Of a stretch of DNA of 23,135 nt, positions 7,766 through 14,761 are shown one piece after another. The translations under genes and the position numbers were made by a program. The stretch is from Firmicutes bacterium UBA911 (GTDB lineage: Bacteria > Bacillota > Desulfotomaculia > Desulfotomaculales > Desulforudaceae), in contig DBEH01000048.1 of the NCBI GenBank assembly GCA_002294005.1, positions 1 to 23,135 of the forward strand. Reading direction: 5' to 3'. Under the pieces are notes generated by a model. It had not been told where the DNA came from. It ran no database searches and worked only from the letters and a program-made list of their open reading frames with translations. Positions within the stretch are counted from its first letter, which is position 1, and each line of letters starts with the position of its first letter.

Positions 7766-8973
7766 CACTCCTTCGGACCCTTGATTTCAAGCGCTTTGCC
7801 GGTCAATCCCGCCTCCGGGGACAAAAGCAGCCGGACCGGCTCGGACAGCTGGAATTCCCCGGACAAGAGCCACTCTTTCAGGATAGTGGCGATTTCCAGC
7901 GCCTTGCTGTAGCTTGACAGCGGCGCGGTGGGCACTTTGCGGCCCCCGACCTCGATCTCGCCGGACTTCAGCGCGGCGTAGCTAACGAGCCCCAGGTTTC
8001 CGGGCCGGCGCTGCGGGTAGGCCTCGCTGTAGTCCACGACCGGAGCGTACAGTTCCTCGTCCGTCAGGGCGGCGTAGCGCAGCACCTCTTCATCCAGGAT
8101 GGGGATCGGGATGCCGATGCCCACCACCAGCGTGGCCCCGTAACCAAGGAAGCCGGCCCCGACCAGCCAGCGGGGGCTCATCTGTTTCAGGTCGCCCAGC
8201 ACCGCAAGGGTGCCGCCGGCCGCGAACAGCGAACCCTCCACCGGGCCCTCCCGAACGGCGGGGAAGTGCTGGGTGCCGTTCCAGGCCACGTAGCCGGTGC
8301 CCCCGCCGAGGAAGATGCGGGTGCCGATGCCGATGGTCCGGAAGTAAGGGTCTTTCAGGAGCGGGCTCAACTGCCCGCTGGTTGAATAGTGCGCGTTGCC
8401 CAGGTCGGGCTTCAGGACGCCCATGTAGGTGTAAAGCGTCCTGGGGCCCAGGTTCACCGCCACGTTGTAGTTCTGGTAGGCGTTCCGCGGGTTGAACAGT
8501 ACGACCTCGTTGAGGTCGTCCAGGGTGACCCAGGTTTCGATTTCCCGCCTGGGATAGCAGTCGGTGCCGTAGCCCTCCACTTTCAGCCGGACCGGCTTTC
8601 CGGCGGCCAAGTCGTGGATGACGTGTCCGCCCCCGTAACGGAATTCGCCCGGATGGTTCCGGTTCAGGGGGTCGGTCTCGGGAACGGAGGTCGCGCCCAG
8701 GAAGGTGTCCACGGCGGCCAGGCCGCCGCATGCCGGCACGTCGTTTAAAAACACGCGGTGCCCCTTGATGCGGGGGGCGCTGTGGCCGAAATTCAGGTAC
8801 ACTCCGGAGGAACACATCGGCGCGAAAGTACCCGTGGTGACCACGTCCACCCGGCGGGCCGTTTCGGAAAGGCCCTGTTCCCGGACCATGGACACCACCT
8901 CTTCCGTGGTGACGACCACCGCCTTTCCTTCACGGAGCCGGGCGGCAATTTCGGCGTAGGTTTTAGTGCTCAC
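7765..8973 (-). CDS. Homocysteine biosynthesis protein (DUF39, COG1900)
   Basis: A protein of about 402 residues of the DUF39/COG1900 family. Recognisable segments are 'KTYAEIAARLREGKAVVVTTEEV', 'VDVVTTGTFAPMCSSGVYLNFGH', 'IFLGGGTGYVAWNGTQH' and 'ATLVVGIGIPIPIL'. The conserved Cys in 'APMCSSG' is a candidate sulfur-carrying residue. In methanogens and other anaerobes the family makes homocysteine from aspartate semialdehyde using a reduced sulfur source. Some archaeal members carry C-terminal CBS domains; this one does not. Start: GTG 8973 sits nine bases after GGAGGT; GTG 8982 is in frame but too close. It is the first gene behind a SAM-I riboswitch, which independently supports a methionine-pathway role. 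Confidence 0.92.
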   Translation of the reverse strand: MSTKTYAEIAARLREGKAVVVTTEEVVSMVREQGLSETARRVDVVTTGTFAPMCSSGVYLNFGHSAPRIKGHRVFLNDVPACGGLAAVDTFLGATSVPETDPLNRNHPGEFRYGGGHVIHDLAAGKPVRLKVEGYGTDCYPRREIETWVTLDDLNEVVLFNPRNAYQNYNVAVNLGPRTLYTYMGVLKPDLGNAHYSTSGQLSPLLKDPYFRTIGIGTRIFLGGGTGYVAWNGTQHFPAVREGPVEGSLFAAGGTLAVLGDLKQMSPRWLVGAGFLGYGATLVVGIGIPIPILDEEVLRYAALTDEELYAPVVDYSEAYPQRRPGNLGLVSYAALKSGEIEVGGRKVPTAPLSSYSKALEIATILKEWLLSGEFQLSEPVRLLLSPEAGLTGKALEIKGPKE

Positions 8974-9014
8974 CTGACACACACCTCCAAAAAAATGTTG
9001 CTCCCCGGAGAATC

Positions 9015-9037
9015 AAAAAAAACCTCTTCCCCAGAGG
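9015..9037 (-). terminator. Rho-independent terminator of the SAM riboswitch expression platform
   Basis: On the minus strand, CCTCT (9037–9033), loop GGGGA, AGAGG (9027–9023), then eight T (9022–9015). A second hairpin just upstream (about 9071–9042, arms AAGAGGGCC / GGCCTCTT) overlaps the 3' strand of the aptamer P1 and can be part of the terminator/antiterminator switch. Confidence 0.8.
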
Positions 9038-9064
9038 AAAAGAGGCCGAAAACGAAGAACGGCC

Positions 9065-9181
9065 CTCTTATCTCCCAGAAGAATCGATCTCCCGCAGGAA
9101 TTAGCACCTGGCCGGTGACCAAAATCACCGACTGGTTGCCGGGCTTCATCGGGCCAGTCCCTCCACCACTCTCGATAAGAG
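9065..9181 (-). promoter_or_regulatory. SAM-I (S-box) riboswitch aptamer
   Basis: Read on the minus strand, the S-box consensus is complete: P1 5' strand CTCTTATC, 'GAGAGTGGTGGAGGGACTGG', 'CCCGATGAAGCCCGGCAACC', 'GGTGCTAATTCC', and P1 3' strand GATAAGAG pairing over eight bases. S-boxes bind S-adenosylmethionine and, in Firmicutes, usually terminate transcription when SAM is high. The downstream terminator and the DUF39–NIL–UPF0280 genes fit OFF control of homocysteine/methionine synthesis. Confidence 0.97.
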
Positions 9182-9209
9182 CTTAAGACGCTATGAAATT
9201 CATATTCCC

Positions 9210-9238
9210 AGTCTAGCAGCCGGCCGAAAGGCCGTCAA
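9210..9238 (-). promoter_or_regulatory. Sigma-A promoter of the SAM-riboswitch operon
   Basis: On the minus strand, TTGACG (9238–9233), 17-bp spacer, TAGACT (9215–9210). Transcription would begin about 20 nt before the aptamer. Confidence 0.75.
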
Positions 9239-9264
9239 GAAAAAAAGCGAAAGCATCGGGATAA

Positions 9265-9393
9265 GTAATCGGTGATTCAGAAATAAACAGAAAATGGGGT
9301 GCAGTTGCAAGACGGCGCCTCGCTGATTTGCGTTCGGGCAATGTTAAGGCAATTCCGGGAACAGATGTATTTGAGGAAATCTGGAAGCGGTTC
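9265..9393 (+). pseudogene. C-terminal remnant of an addiction-module antitoxin
   Basis: The frame reads …SEINRKWGAVARRR then LADLRSGNVKAIPG and DVFEEIWKRF. This resembles the C-terminal end of small 'addiction module component' antitoxins (the 'ARRRLxDLRSGxVKxIPG' type paired with RelE-like toxins). The N-terminal two thirds, promoter and start are missing: the frame is closed by a stop at 9262–9264. It then runs without a stop into unrelated sequence. Base composition is much less GC-rich than the surroundings. Identification is by recalled pattern and needs a search. Confidence 0.5.
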
Positions 9394-9422
9394 CTGATGC
9401 GGTATTCAAATGAATCACCTAA

Positions 9423-9588
9423 AGGTTGTTCAAAAGCCCGCATAGCCAAATGGTTAAAAGCCTGTCTTACTTTGATGACGCCAAACGGGAAGCAATGCCG
9501 GTCATGCTTTGAGGAGATCGCCTGGCAGGCAGTAAAGGCGTACTTCCTGGCACAACAAAAGCGCTTGCTGAACAAGGTCAAAACATAG
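9423..9588 (+). pseudogene. Frameshifted C-terminal remnant of an AbiEii/DUF1814-like nucleotidyltransferase toxin
   Basis: One frame reads 'VKSLSYFDDAKREAMPVML' (about 9453–9509) and then hits TGA. An adjacent frame continues 'EEIAWQAVKAYFLAQQKRLL' to a TAG at 9586–9588. Joined, they resemble the C-terminal end of AbiEii/AbiGii (DUF1814) proteins, with 'L-x-YFDDA-[EK]-x-E-x-MP-x-ML' followed by 'W-x-x-VK-x-[YF]F'. The bulk of the gene is absent. GC is about 42% over 9421–9480 against more than 60% in the flanks, so this is probably the leftover of an acquired defence/addiction island. Confidence 0.5.
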
Positions 9589-9697
9589 CGTATGCTTGCG
9601 TCTTGGCGGCGGGCAAACCGCGGCCGTCGGCAAGCGCCCCGGTGGTCGTCCCGCCCGGCCGCACCTTCGTCTCCCCCGCGCCCCCGCGCCTCTTTTC

Positions 9698-9726
9698 TTG
9701 ACCGTATTGGCAATTCTTTGTATAAT
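9698..9726 (+). promoter_or_regulatory. Sigma-A promoter for alaS
   Basis: TTGACC (9698–9703), 17-bp spacer, consensus TATAAT (9721–9726). The leader is only about 25 nt, so no T-box is present. The 109 bp between the remnant region and this promoter hold nothing recognisable. Confidence 0.85.
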
Positions 9727-9756
9727 TTAGAAGCGCCACGAGGGGGTTTGCCTAAA

Positions 9757-12555
9757 GTGAACAGCAATGAAATCCGCAGGCGCTTTTTGGAGTTCTTCGC
9801 CGCCCGGGGACACCGGGTGGTTCCGAGCGCGTCCCTGATTCCGGGCAACGACCCCACGCTCTTGTGGACGTCGGCCGGAATGGTGCCTTTTAAGCCGTAT
9901 TTCACCGGTGTGGCCACCCCCGAATTCCGGCGGGCGGTGACCTGCCAAAAGTGCCTGCGCACCCCGGACATCGAAATGGTGGGCAAAACGGCGCGCCACC
10001 ACACCTTTTTCGAAATGCTCGGCAACTTCTCCTTCGGCGACTATTTCAAAGAACGCGCCATTCCCTGGGCGTGGGAATTCGTCACCCGGGACCTCGGGCT
10101 GGAGCCGGAACACCTGTGGATATCCATTTACCTGGATGATGACGAGGCCTTCGGCCATTGGCGCGGCCTGGGTCTGCCCGCGGAACGGATCGTACGCTTG
10201 GGCCGGGATACGAACTTCTGGGAGATCGGCGTCGGCCCCTGCGGCCCCTGTTCGGAGATCTACTACGACCGCGGCCCGGCGCACGGATGTGAAAACGACC
10301 CCTGCGGTCCGGGTTGCGACTGCGACCGCTGGCTGGAGATTTGGAACCTCGTGTTCATCCAGTATTTCCGCAATGAGGCGGACGCCTATTCCCCCCTGGA
10401 AAGCCCGGGCATTGATACCGGGATGGGACTGGAACGGGTGGCGTCCGTGCTCCAGGGCGTAGATACCAACTTTGACACCGACCTGTTCCGCGGTCTGATC
10501 GACTACACGGCCGGAGTGCTGGGCGTGCGGTACGGCAGCGGCGCCGCCGGAGACGAGGCCCTGAAGGTCATTGGCGACCACGCCCGGGCCGTTATCTTCG
10601 CGGTTGCCGACGGAGTGCTGCCCTCCAACGAGGGCCGCGGCTACGTCATTCGCCGCCTGCTGCGCCGGGCCGTCCGGAAGGCGCTGCTCCTGGGCCGGGA
10701 AGAGCCGTTCCTGGAAGGGGTGGCGCTCAAGGTGATCGAACAGATGGCCGCTGCCTATCCGGACCTTGCGGCCGCGCGGGACAGTGTGCGCAAAGTCGTT
10801 CGTTTTGAGGAGGAACGTTTCCGCCAGACCCTGACCCAGGGGAACGAAATCATCGGCCGCCTGATCGCCGAGGCCCGGGCCGAAAACCGGCCCGCGCTCG
10901 AGGGAGCCGCGGCCTTCCAGCTCTACGACACGTACGGTTTTCCCCTTGAGTTGACGCGGGAGATCTCTGCCGAACAAGGCCTGGCGGTGGACGAAGCCGG
11001 GTTTGAGGCGGCGCTGAAGGCCCAGCAGCAAAAGGCCCGCTCCAGCCGCAAGGAAACCAGGTACGTGGATGAACGGGAGACTTTCTTCCGGAACCTGCGT
11101 GACGAGATCGGCGCGACGCGGTTCGTGGGGTACGAGCAGTTGGACGCCGACGCCGGCGTAACGGCCTTGGTCCGCGACGGGCAACGCGTGCCCGCAGCCG
11201 GTTCCGGGGACCAGGTCAGCCTGGTGGTGGACTCCACCCCGTGCTACGCCGAGTCCGGCGGTCAAGTCGGGGACCACGGCTTGGTCGAGGGGGAAAACGT
11301 CCGGGGCCGGATCACGGATACCTTCGCCCCGGTGGAGGGGCTCCACGTTCACGAGGTAACGGTGGAGCAAGGCGTACTGGAGGAAGGCGCGCGCGTCCGG
11401 GTGCTCGTGGACGGCACCAGGCGCCGGAAAATCTGCCGGAACCACACGGCCACGCACCTTCTGCACCGCGCTCTGAAGGCGGTCCTCGGCGCCCACGTCA
11501 ACCAGGCCGGTTCCATGGTGGCCCCGGAGCGCCTCCGGTTTGACTTTACCCACCTTCAGCCGCTTTCAGAAGCGGAACTCGCCGAAGTGGAGCACCGGAT
11601 CAACGAGATCGTGCTCTCCAACGTGAAGGTGGAGAGTTTTCAGGTGTCTTTCGACCGGGCCCGGGAACTGGGGGCGGTCGCCCTGTTTGGAGAGAAGTAC
11701 GGGGACCTGGTCCGCGTGGTGGAGATCGCTCCCGATCCTCTGCAGGCGGTGATGAACCTTGGGGGCGCAAGTCCATCAACGAGGTCGGGCCCCGACCTTG
11801 ACGATGAGACCGCCGTTGCCGGCCGCAGCGTCGCGGACGAACGGATATCGATGGAACTTTGCGGCGGCACTCACGTGCGGTCCACGGCGGAGATCGGGCC
11901 GGTGAAGATCACCGCGGAAAGCAGTGTCGGGGCTGGATTAAGGCGGCTTGAAGCCGTTACCGGCAGCGATGCGTTGGCGTTTCTGAATTCCCGAATCCGG
12001 CAGTTGCACCGGATCGCTCAGGCGGTGCGGGCTCCGGTGTCCGAAGTGGTGGCACACGTCGAGCGGCTGCTTGACGAGCAGAAAAAACTGGAACGTGAAA
12101 ACGAACAGTTGCAGGACCGCTTGCAAGTATACGAGGTCAAGGAAATTTTGGACCGGGCGAGCACCCACGAAGGCGTGCGCATCCTGACGACCAGCGTCCG
12201 GGCGCGCGACATGGCCGAGTTGCGCAGTATGCTGGACCTCTTGCGCGAGCGGCTGGGCTCGGCGGTGATCGTACTCGGCTCGGCGGTGAACGGCAAGGTG
12301 AGCCTGGTGGTGTCCGTGTCGCGGGACCTGGTGTCCCGTGGACTGCATGCCGGGGCGATCATAAAGGAGGCGGCGGTGGTGGCCGGAGGCGGCGGCGGTG
12401 GCCGGCCCGAAATGGCCCAGGCCGGCGGCAAGCATCCCGAGAAGCTGGCGGAAGCCCTGGAAAAGGCGCACCAAATGGTTCTGCGCCGGGTGGACGGCGG
12501 TTCGGCCCAGGTTGATCCGGCATCCCTTGCCCCGGGCCGCGGTGACCCCGGCTAG
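9757..12555 (+). CDS. alaS: Alanyl-tRNA synthetase with a 38-residue insertion in the editing domain
   Basis: About 932 residues, against 870–900 usual. In order: the class II catalytic core ('IRRRFLEFFAARGH', 'HTFFEMLGNFSFGDYFK', 'WEIGVGPCGPCSEIYYDRG', 'GMGLERVASVLQG'), the tRNA-recognition domain, and the editing domain with H563-x3-H567 ('NHTATHLLH') and C702-G-G-T-H. Then comes a coiled linker ('ERENEQLQDRLQ') and the C-terminal DHHA1/C-Ala domain with a Gly-rich 'AGGGGGGRPEMAQAGG'. All catalytic and zinc-site residues are kept. The extra residues (codons 11731–11844) lie between 'VVEIA' and 'ISMELCGGTH', where relatives have only a residue or two. Start: GTG 9757 is ten bases after AGGGGG; the frame is open further upstream, but the promoter at 9698–9726 excludes that. 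Confidence 0.97.
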   Translation: MNSNEIRRRFLEFFAARGHRVVPSASLIPGNDPTLLWTSAGMVPFKPYFTGVATPEFRRAVTCQKCLRTPDIEMVGKTARHHTFFEMLGNFSFGDYFKERAIPWAWEFVTRDLGLEPEHLWISIYLDDDEAFGHWRGLGLPAERIVRLGRDTNFWEIGVGPCGPCSEIYYDRGPAHGCENDPCGPGCDCDRWLEIWNLVFIQYFRNEADAYSPLESPGIDTGMGLERVASVLQGVDTNFDTDLFRGLIDYTAGVLGVRYGSGAAGDEALKVIGDHARAVIFAVADGVLPSNEGRGYVIRRLLRRAVRKALLLGREEPFLEGVALKVIEQMAAAYPDLAAARDSVRKVVRFEEERFRQTLTQGNEIIGRLIAEARAENRPALEGAAAFQLYDTYGFPLELTREISAEQGLAVDEAGFEAALKAQQQKARSSRKETRYVDERETFFRNLRDEIGATRFVGYEQLDADAGVTALVRDGQRVPAAGSGDQVSLVVDSTPCYAESGGQVGDHGLVEGENVRGRITDTFAPVEGLHVHEVTVEQGVLEEGARVRVLVDGTRRRKICRNHTATHLLHRALKAVLGAHVNQAGSMVAPERLRFDFTHLQPLSEAELAEVEHRINEIVLSNVKVESFQVSFDRARELGAVALFGEKYGDLVRVVEIAPDPLQAVMNLGGASPSTRSGPDLDDETAVAGRSVADERISMELCGGTHVRSTAEIGPVKITAESSVGAGLRRLEAVTGSDALAFLNSRIRQLHRIAQAVRAPVSEVVAHVERLLDEQKKLERENEQLQDRLQVYEVKEILDRASTHEGVRILTTSVRARDMAELRSMLDLLRERLGSAVIVLGSAVNGKVSLVVSVSRDLVSRGLHAGAIIKEAAVVAGGGGGGRPEMAQAGGKHPEKLAEALEKAHQMVLRRVDGGSAQVDPASLAPGRGDPG

Positions 12556-12670
12556 TGCCGCGGCAATGCACACCGCTCCCGAGGTTACTTTTTAGGAACG
12601 GATTCAAAGAGGAAATCCTTGCCGCGCGGAGAACATGACCGACAAGTGTCGTAAACGGGAGGGTTCAAAG

Positions 12671-12949
12671 GTGACGCACCCCGAATTCCCGGACCGGACG
12701 GTCCGGTTTGAGCGGAAGGCGGAAGAGATCAATGCGGCCTACGAAATCCTCCTGGTCGTGCACCAGGCCCTGAAAGACAAGGGCTACAACCCCATCAACC
12801 AGATTGTCGGGTATCTGTTGTCCGGCGATCCTTCCTACATCACCAGTCACCGGAACGCTCGAAACCTGATCCGGCGTCTCGAACGGGATGAGCTGTTGGA
12901 GGAGTTGGTCAAAAGCTACCTGGCACGTCAAAGCCCTACCGGGGAGTAG
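12671..12949 (+). CDS. ireB: IreB family regulatory protein (UPF0297)
   Basis: About 92 residues. The core 'NPINQIVGYLLSGDPSYITS' followed by 'NARNLIRRLERDELLEELVK' is the near-invariant signature of IreB/UPF0297. In Enterococcus, IreB is a small phosphoprotein target of the Ser/Thr kinase IreK and affects cephalosporin resistance. Family position between alaS and ruvX is conserved in Firmicutes, as here. Start: GTG 12671 follows GGGAGGG by seven bases. ATG 12635 is in frame, with a weaker site, and would add 12 residues. The threonine-containing N-terminal region that is phosphorylated in Enterococcus is only loosely recognisable here ('DRTVRFE'). Confidence 0.93.
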   Translation: MTHPEFPDRTVRFERKAEEINAAYEILLVVHQALKDKGYNPINQIVGYLLSGDPSYITSHRNARNLIRRLERDELLEELVKSYLARQSPTGE

Positions 12950-12956
12950 TCCTTCA

Positions 12957-13063
12957 CGACGATCCATCGTCGCTCATGCGGGGACGAAAACATCATCAAG
13001 ATTCTATTTTCGAGGGCGGGCTTCAGCTTATGCGGTCCGGACCGGGGACGATGGAGTATCGTC
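12957..13063. repeat. Two related hairpins flanking the leader of the reductase gene
   Basis: CGACGAT-CC-ATCGTCG at 12957–12972 and GACGAT-GGAGT-ATCGTC at 13047–13063 share the arms GACGAT/ATCGTC. The second spans the ATG at 13051. They could be a repeated operator or RNA hairpins around the reductase start. No regulator is evident. Confidence 0.4.
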
Positions 13064-14001
13064 AACTGGGGCGTACCGGGCTCAAGGTTTCACGGCTTTG
13101 CTTCGGCTCCCTCACGCTGAGCCCGTTGCAGGCCGGCCTTCCGGTCCCGGAAGCGGCCAGGGTGATGCGCCGGGCCTTTGACTGCGGCGTCAACTTCGTT
13201 GATACGGCTGAACTGTACCAGAACTACGACCAGATCCGCAGCGCCATCGAGGGCCACGGAGACGGTGTTCTGATTGCCACCAAGAGCTACGCTCACCGGC
13301 GGGACCAGATGGAGAAAAGCCTCGTACTGGCCCTGCGTGCCCTGAAGCGGGACCACATCGACGTTTTTTTGCTGCACGAGCAAGAATCGGCACTCACCCT
13401 GCGGGGACACCGCGAGGCGCTTGAATACCTGGCCAAAGCCCGGGAGAAGGGCTTGGTGCGCGCGGTGGGCATATCCACCCACCACGTGGCCGGGGTGGAA
13501 GCCGCCACCGCCGACCCGAACGTTGAGGTGATTCACCCGGTAATCAACCGGTCCGGTATCGGGATACGCGACGGGGACACCGGGGCGATGCTGCGGGCCA
13601 TCCGGGCGGCGGCCCAAAACGGCAAGGGCTTGTACGGCATGAAGGTCCTGGGCGGCGGACACCTGTTGGAAGACGCCGAAGCGGCTTTGAAGTTCGCCAT
13701 CGGCATCCGGGACCTGGACTCCGTGGCGGTGGGTATGCAGACCACCCTGGAAGTTGAGTACAACGTGCGCCTCTTTTCCGGTCAGGTGGTCCCGGACGGA
13801 CTGCGACGGATTGTAGGGCGCCGGCCGCGCCGCCTTTTGGTGGAGCACTGGTGTCTCGCCTGCGGGGAATGTGTGCGGCGGTGCTCGGCCGGGGCACTAT
13901 ACATCATGGATGACGGCCGGGCCGCGGCCCGCCAGGAACTATGCGACCTTTGCGGGTACTGTGCCTCGGTCTGTCCGGAATTTGCCATAAAGGTGATTTA
14001 G
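13030..14001 (+). CDS. Aldo/keto reductase with C-terminal 2[4Fe-4S] ferredoxin domain
   Basis: About 323 residues (316 if ATG 13051 is used). The N-terminal aldo/keto reductase barrel begins 'MEYRQLGRTGLKVSRLCFGS' and has all four catalytic-type residues: Asp and Tyr in 'FVDTAELY', Lys in 'IATKSY' and His in 'FLLHEQ'. The C-terminal 50 residues carry two cluster motifs, Cys-Leu-Ala-Cys-Gly-Glu-Cys-x3-Cys and Cys-Asp-Leu-Cys-Gly-Tyr-Cys-x3-Cys-Pro. This is the COG1453 oxidoreductase type common in anaerobes. Substrate is unknown. It interrupts the usual ireB–ruvX neighbourhood and ends two bases before ruvX, so it probably shares that transcript. The start is uncertain: neither ATG has a well-spaced ribosome-binding site. 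Confidence 0.9.
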   Translation: MRSGPGTMEYRQLGRTGLKVSRLCFGSLTLSPLQAGLPVPEAARVMRRAFDCGVNFVDTAELYQNYDQIRSAIEGHGDGVLIATKSYAHRRDQMEKSLVLALRALKRDHIDVFLLHEQESALTLRGHREALEYLAKAREKGLVRAVGISTHHVAGVEAATADPNVEVIHPVINRSGIGIRDGDTGAMLRAIRAAAQNGKGLYGMKVLGGGHLLEDAEAALKFAIGIRDLDSVAVGMQTTLEVEYNVRLFSGQVVPDGLRRIVGRRPRRLLVEHWCLACGECVRRCSAGALYIMDDGRAAARQELCDLCGYCASVCPEFAIKVI

Positions 14002-14003
14002 CC

Positions 14004-14429
14004 GTGCGCCTGATGGGACTCGATATCGGTGACCGGAGGATCGGGGTGGCCTTGACCGATGAAGACGCGGTTCTGGCTTACCCCCTGGAAGTGTTGGAGC
14101 GGACCTCGCCGGACAAGGATCTCGGCCGTATTGTCGAGATCATCGACCAGTACGGGGTTGAGCGGGTGGTGGCGGGGCTGCCGAAAACGCTCGCGGGGGA
14201 AGTCGGACCCCAGGGCGAGAAGGTGTTGTCTTTCCTGGACAAACTCCGGCTGCGGTCGGCGGTGCCCGTGGTCACCTGGGACGAACGGTTAACAACCGTG
14301 GAGGTGGAGAGACTACTGATCAGCGCCGATATGAGCCGCCGCCGGCGTCGCCGGGTGGTGGACAAGCTTGCGGCGACGCTGATCCTGAATTCTTATCTCC
14401 ACTTCCGGAAATCGAGCGGGGACTATTGA
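14004..14429 (+). CDS. ruvX: RuvX/YqgF Holliday junction resolvase-like nuclease
   Basis: A 141-residue RNase H-fold protein. Motifs: 'GLDIGDRRIGVALTDE' with the first catalytic Asp, 'ERVVAGLPKTLAGEVGPQG', 'VTWDERLTTVEVERLL' with the acidic residue pair, and 'VVDKLAATLILNSYL' with the last Asp. YqgF family members process pre-16S rRNA 5' ends and resolve branched DNA. Start: GTG 14004, 7 bases after AAGGTGA, gives the normal family N-terminus; the frame upstream lies inside the reductase gene. The stop codon overlaps the next promoter. Confidence 0.95.
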   Translation: MRLMGLDIGDRRIGVALTDEDAVLAYPLEVLERTSPDKDLGRIVEIIDQYGVERVVAGLPKTLAGEVGPQGEKVLSFLDKLRLRSAVPVVTWDERLTTVEVERLLISADMSRRRRRRVVDKLAATLILNSYLHFRKSSGDY

Positions 14430-14454
14430 CGTTCTTGGCCGCGGCCAATAGAAT
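14426..14454 (+). promoter_or_regulatory. Sigma-A promoter for the DUF1292 gene and downstream wall genes
   Basis: TTGACG (14426–14431), 17-bp spacer containing the palindrome GGCCGCGGCC, −10 TAGAAT (14449–14454). It overlaps the ruvX stop codon. Confidence 0.7.
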
Positions 14455-14485
14455 ACTCATAATTTGGTGAAGGAGTGAACAGAAT

Positions 14486-14749
14486 TTGACCGCGACATCG
14501 GAAGACGTCATTACCCTGATCGACGAAGAGGGTGAGGAGCACGAATTCACCGTCCTGGACATCCTGGAGGTGGACGGCACGGAGTACGCCATCCTGGTGC
14601 CCGTTGGCGATGAGGAACAGGAAGACGAAGTGGTGATCTTCAAGTTTACGGAGGACGACGGAGGAAGCGAGATCCTGGTTGAAATCGAAGACGACGAGTG
14701 GGAAAAGGTTGCCGACGCCTGGCAGGAGAAAGTTGGTACCGAGCACTAG
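14486..14749 (+). CDS. DUF1292 family acidic protein (YrzB-like)
   Basis: 87 residues, strongly acidic, with 'VITLIDEEGEEHEFTVLDILEVDGTEYAILVP' then 'EDEVVIFKFTEDD', the standard DUF1292 pattern. The function of the family is unknown, but in Firmicutes it follows ruvX almost invariably. Start: TTG 14486, ten bases after AAGGAG. It is followed 12 bp later by the VanW gene. Confidence 0.93.
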   Translation: MTATSEDVITLIDEEGEEHEFTVLDILEVDGTEYAILVPVGDEEQEDEVVIFKFTEDDGGSEILVEIEDDEWEKVADAWQEKVGTEH

Positions 14750-14761
14750 GGGGATAGGGCC

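Noticed and set aside
9213..10025. 270-codon minus-strand frame across the alaS promoter and 5' end
   Set aside because: It runs antisense through the conserved alaS catalytic core and across a strong promoter; its composition shows no domain.
9727..11553. 608-codon minus-strand frame opposite alaS
   Set aside because: A shadow of the strong codon bias of alaS; no recognisable domain, while the plus strand is unambiguous AlaRS.
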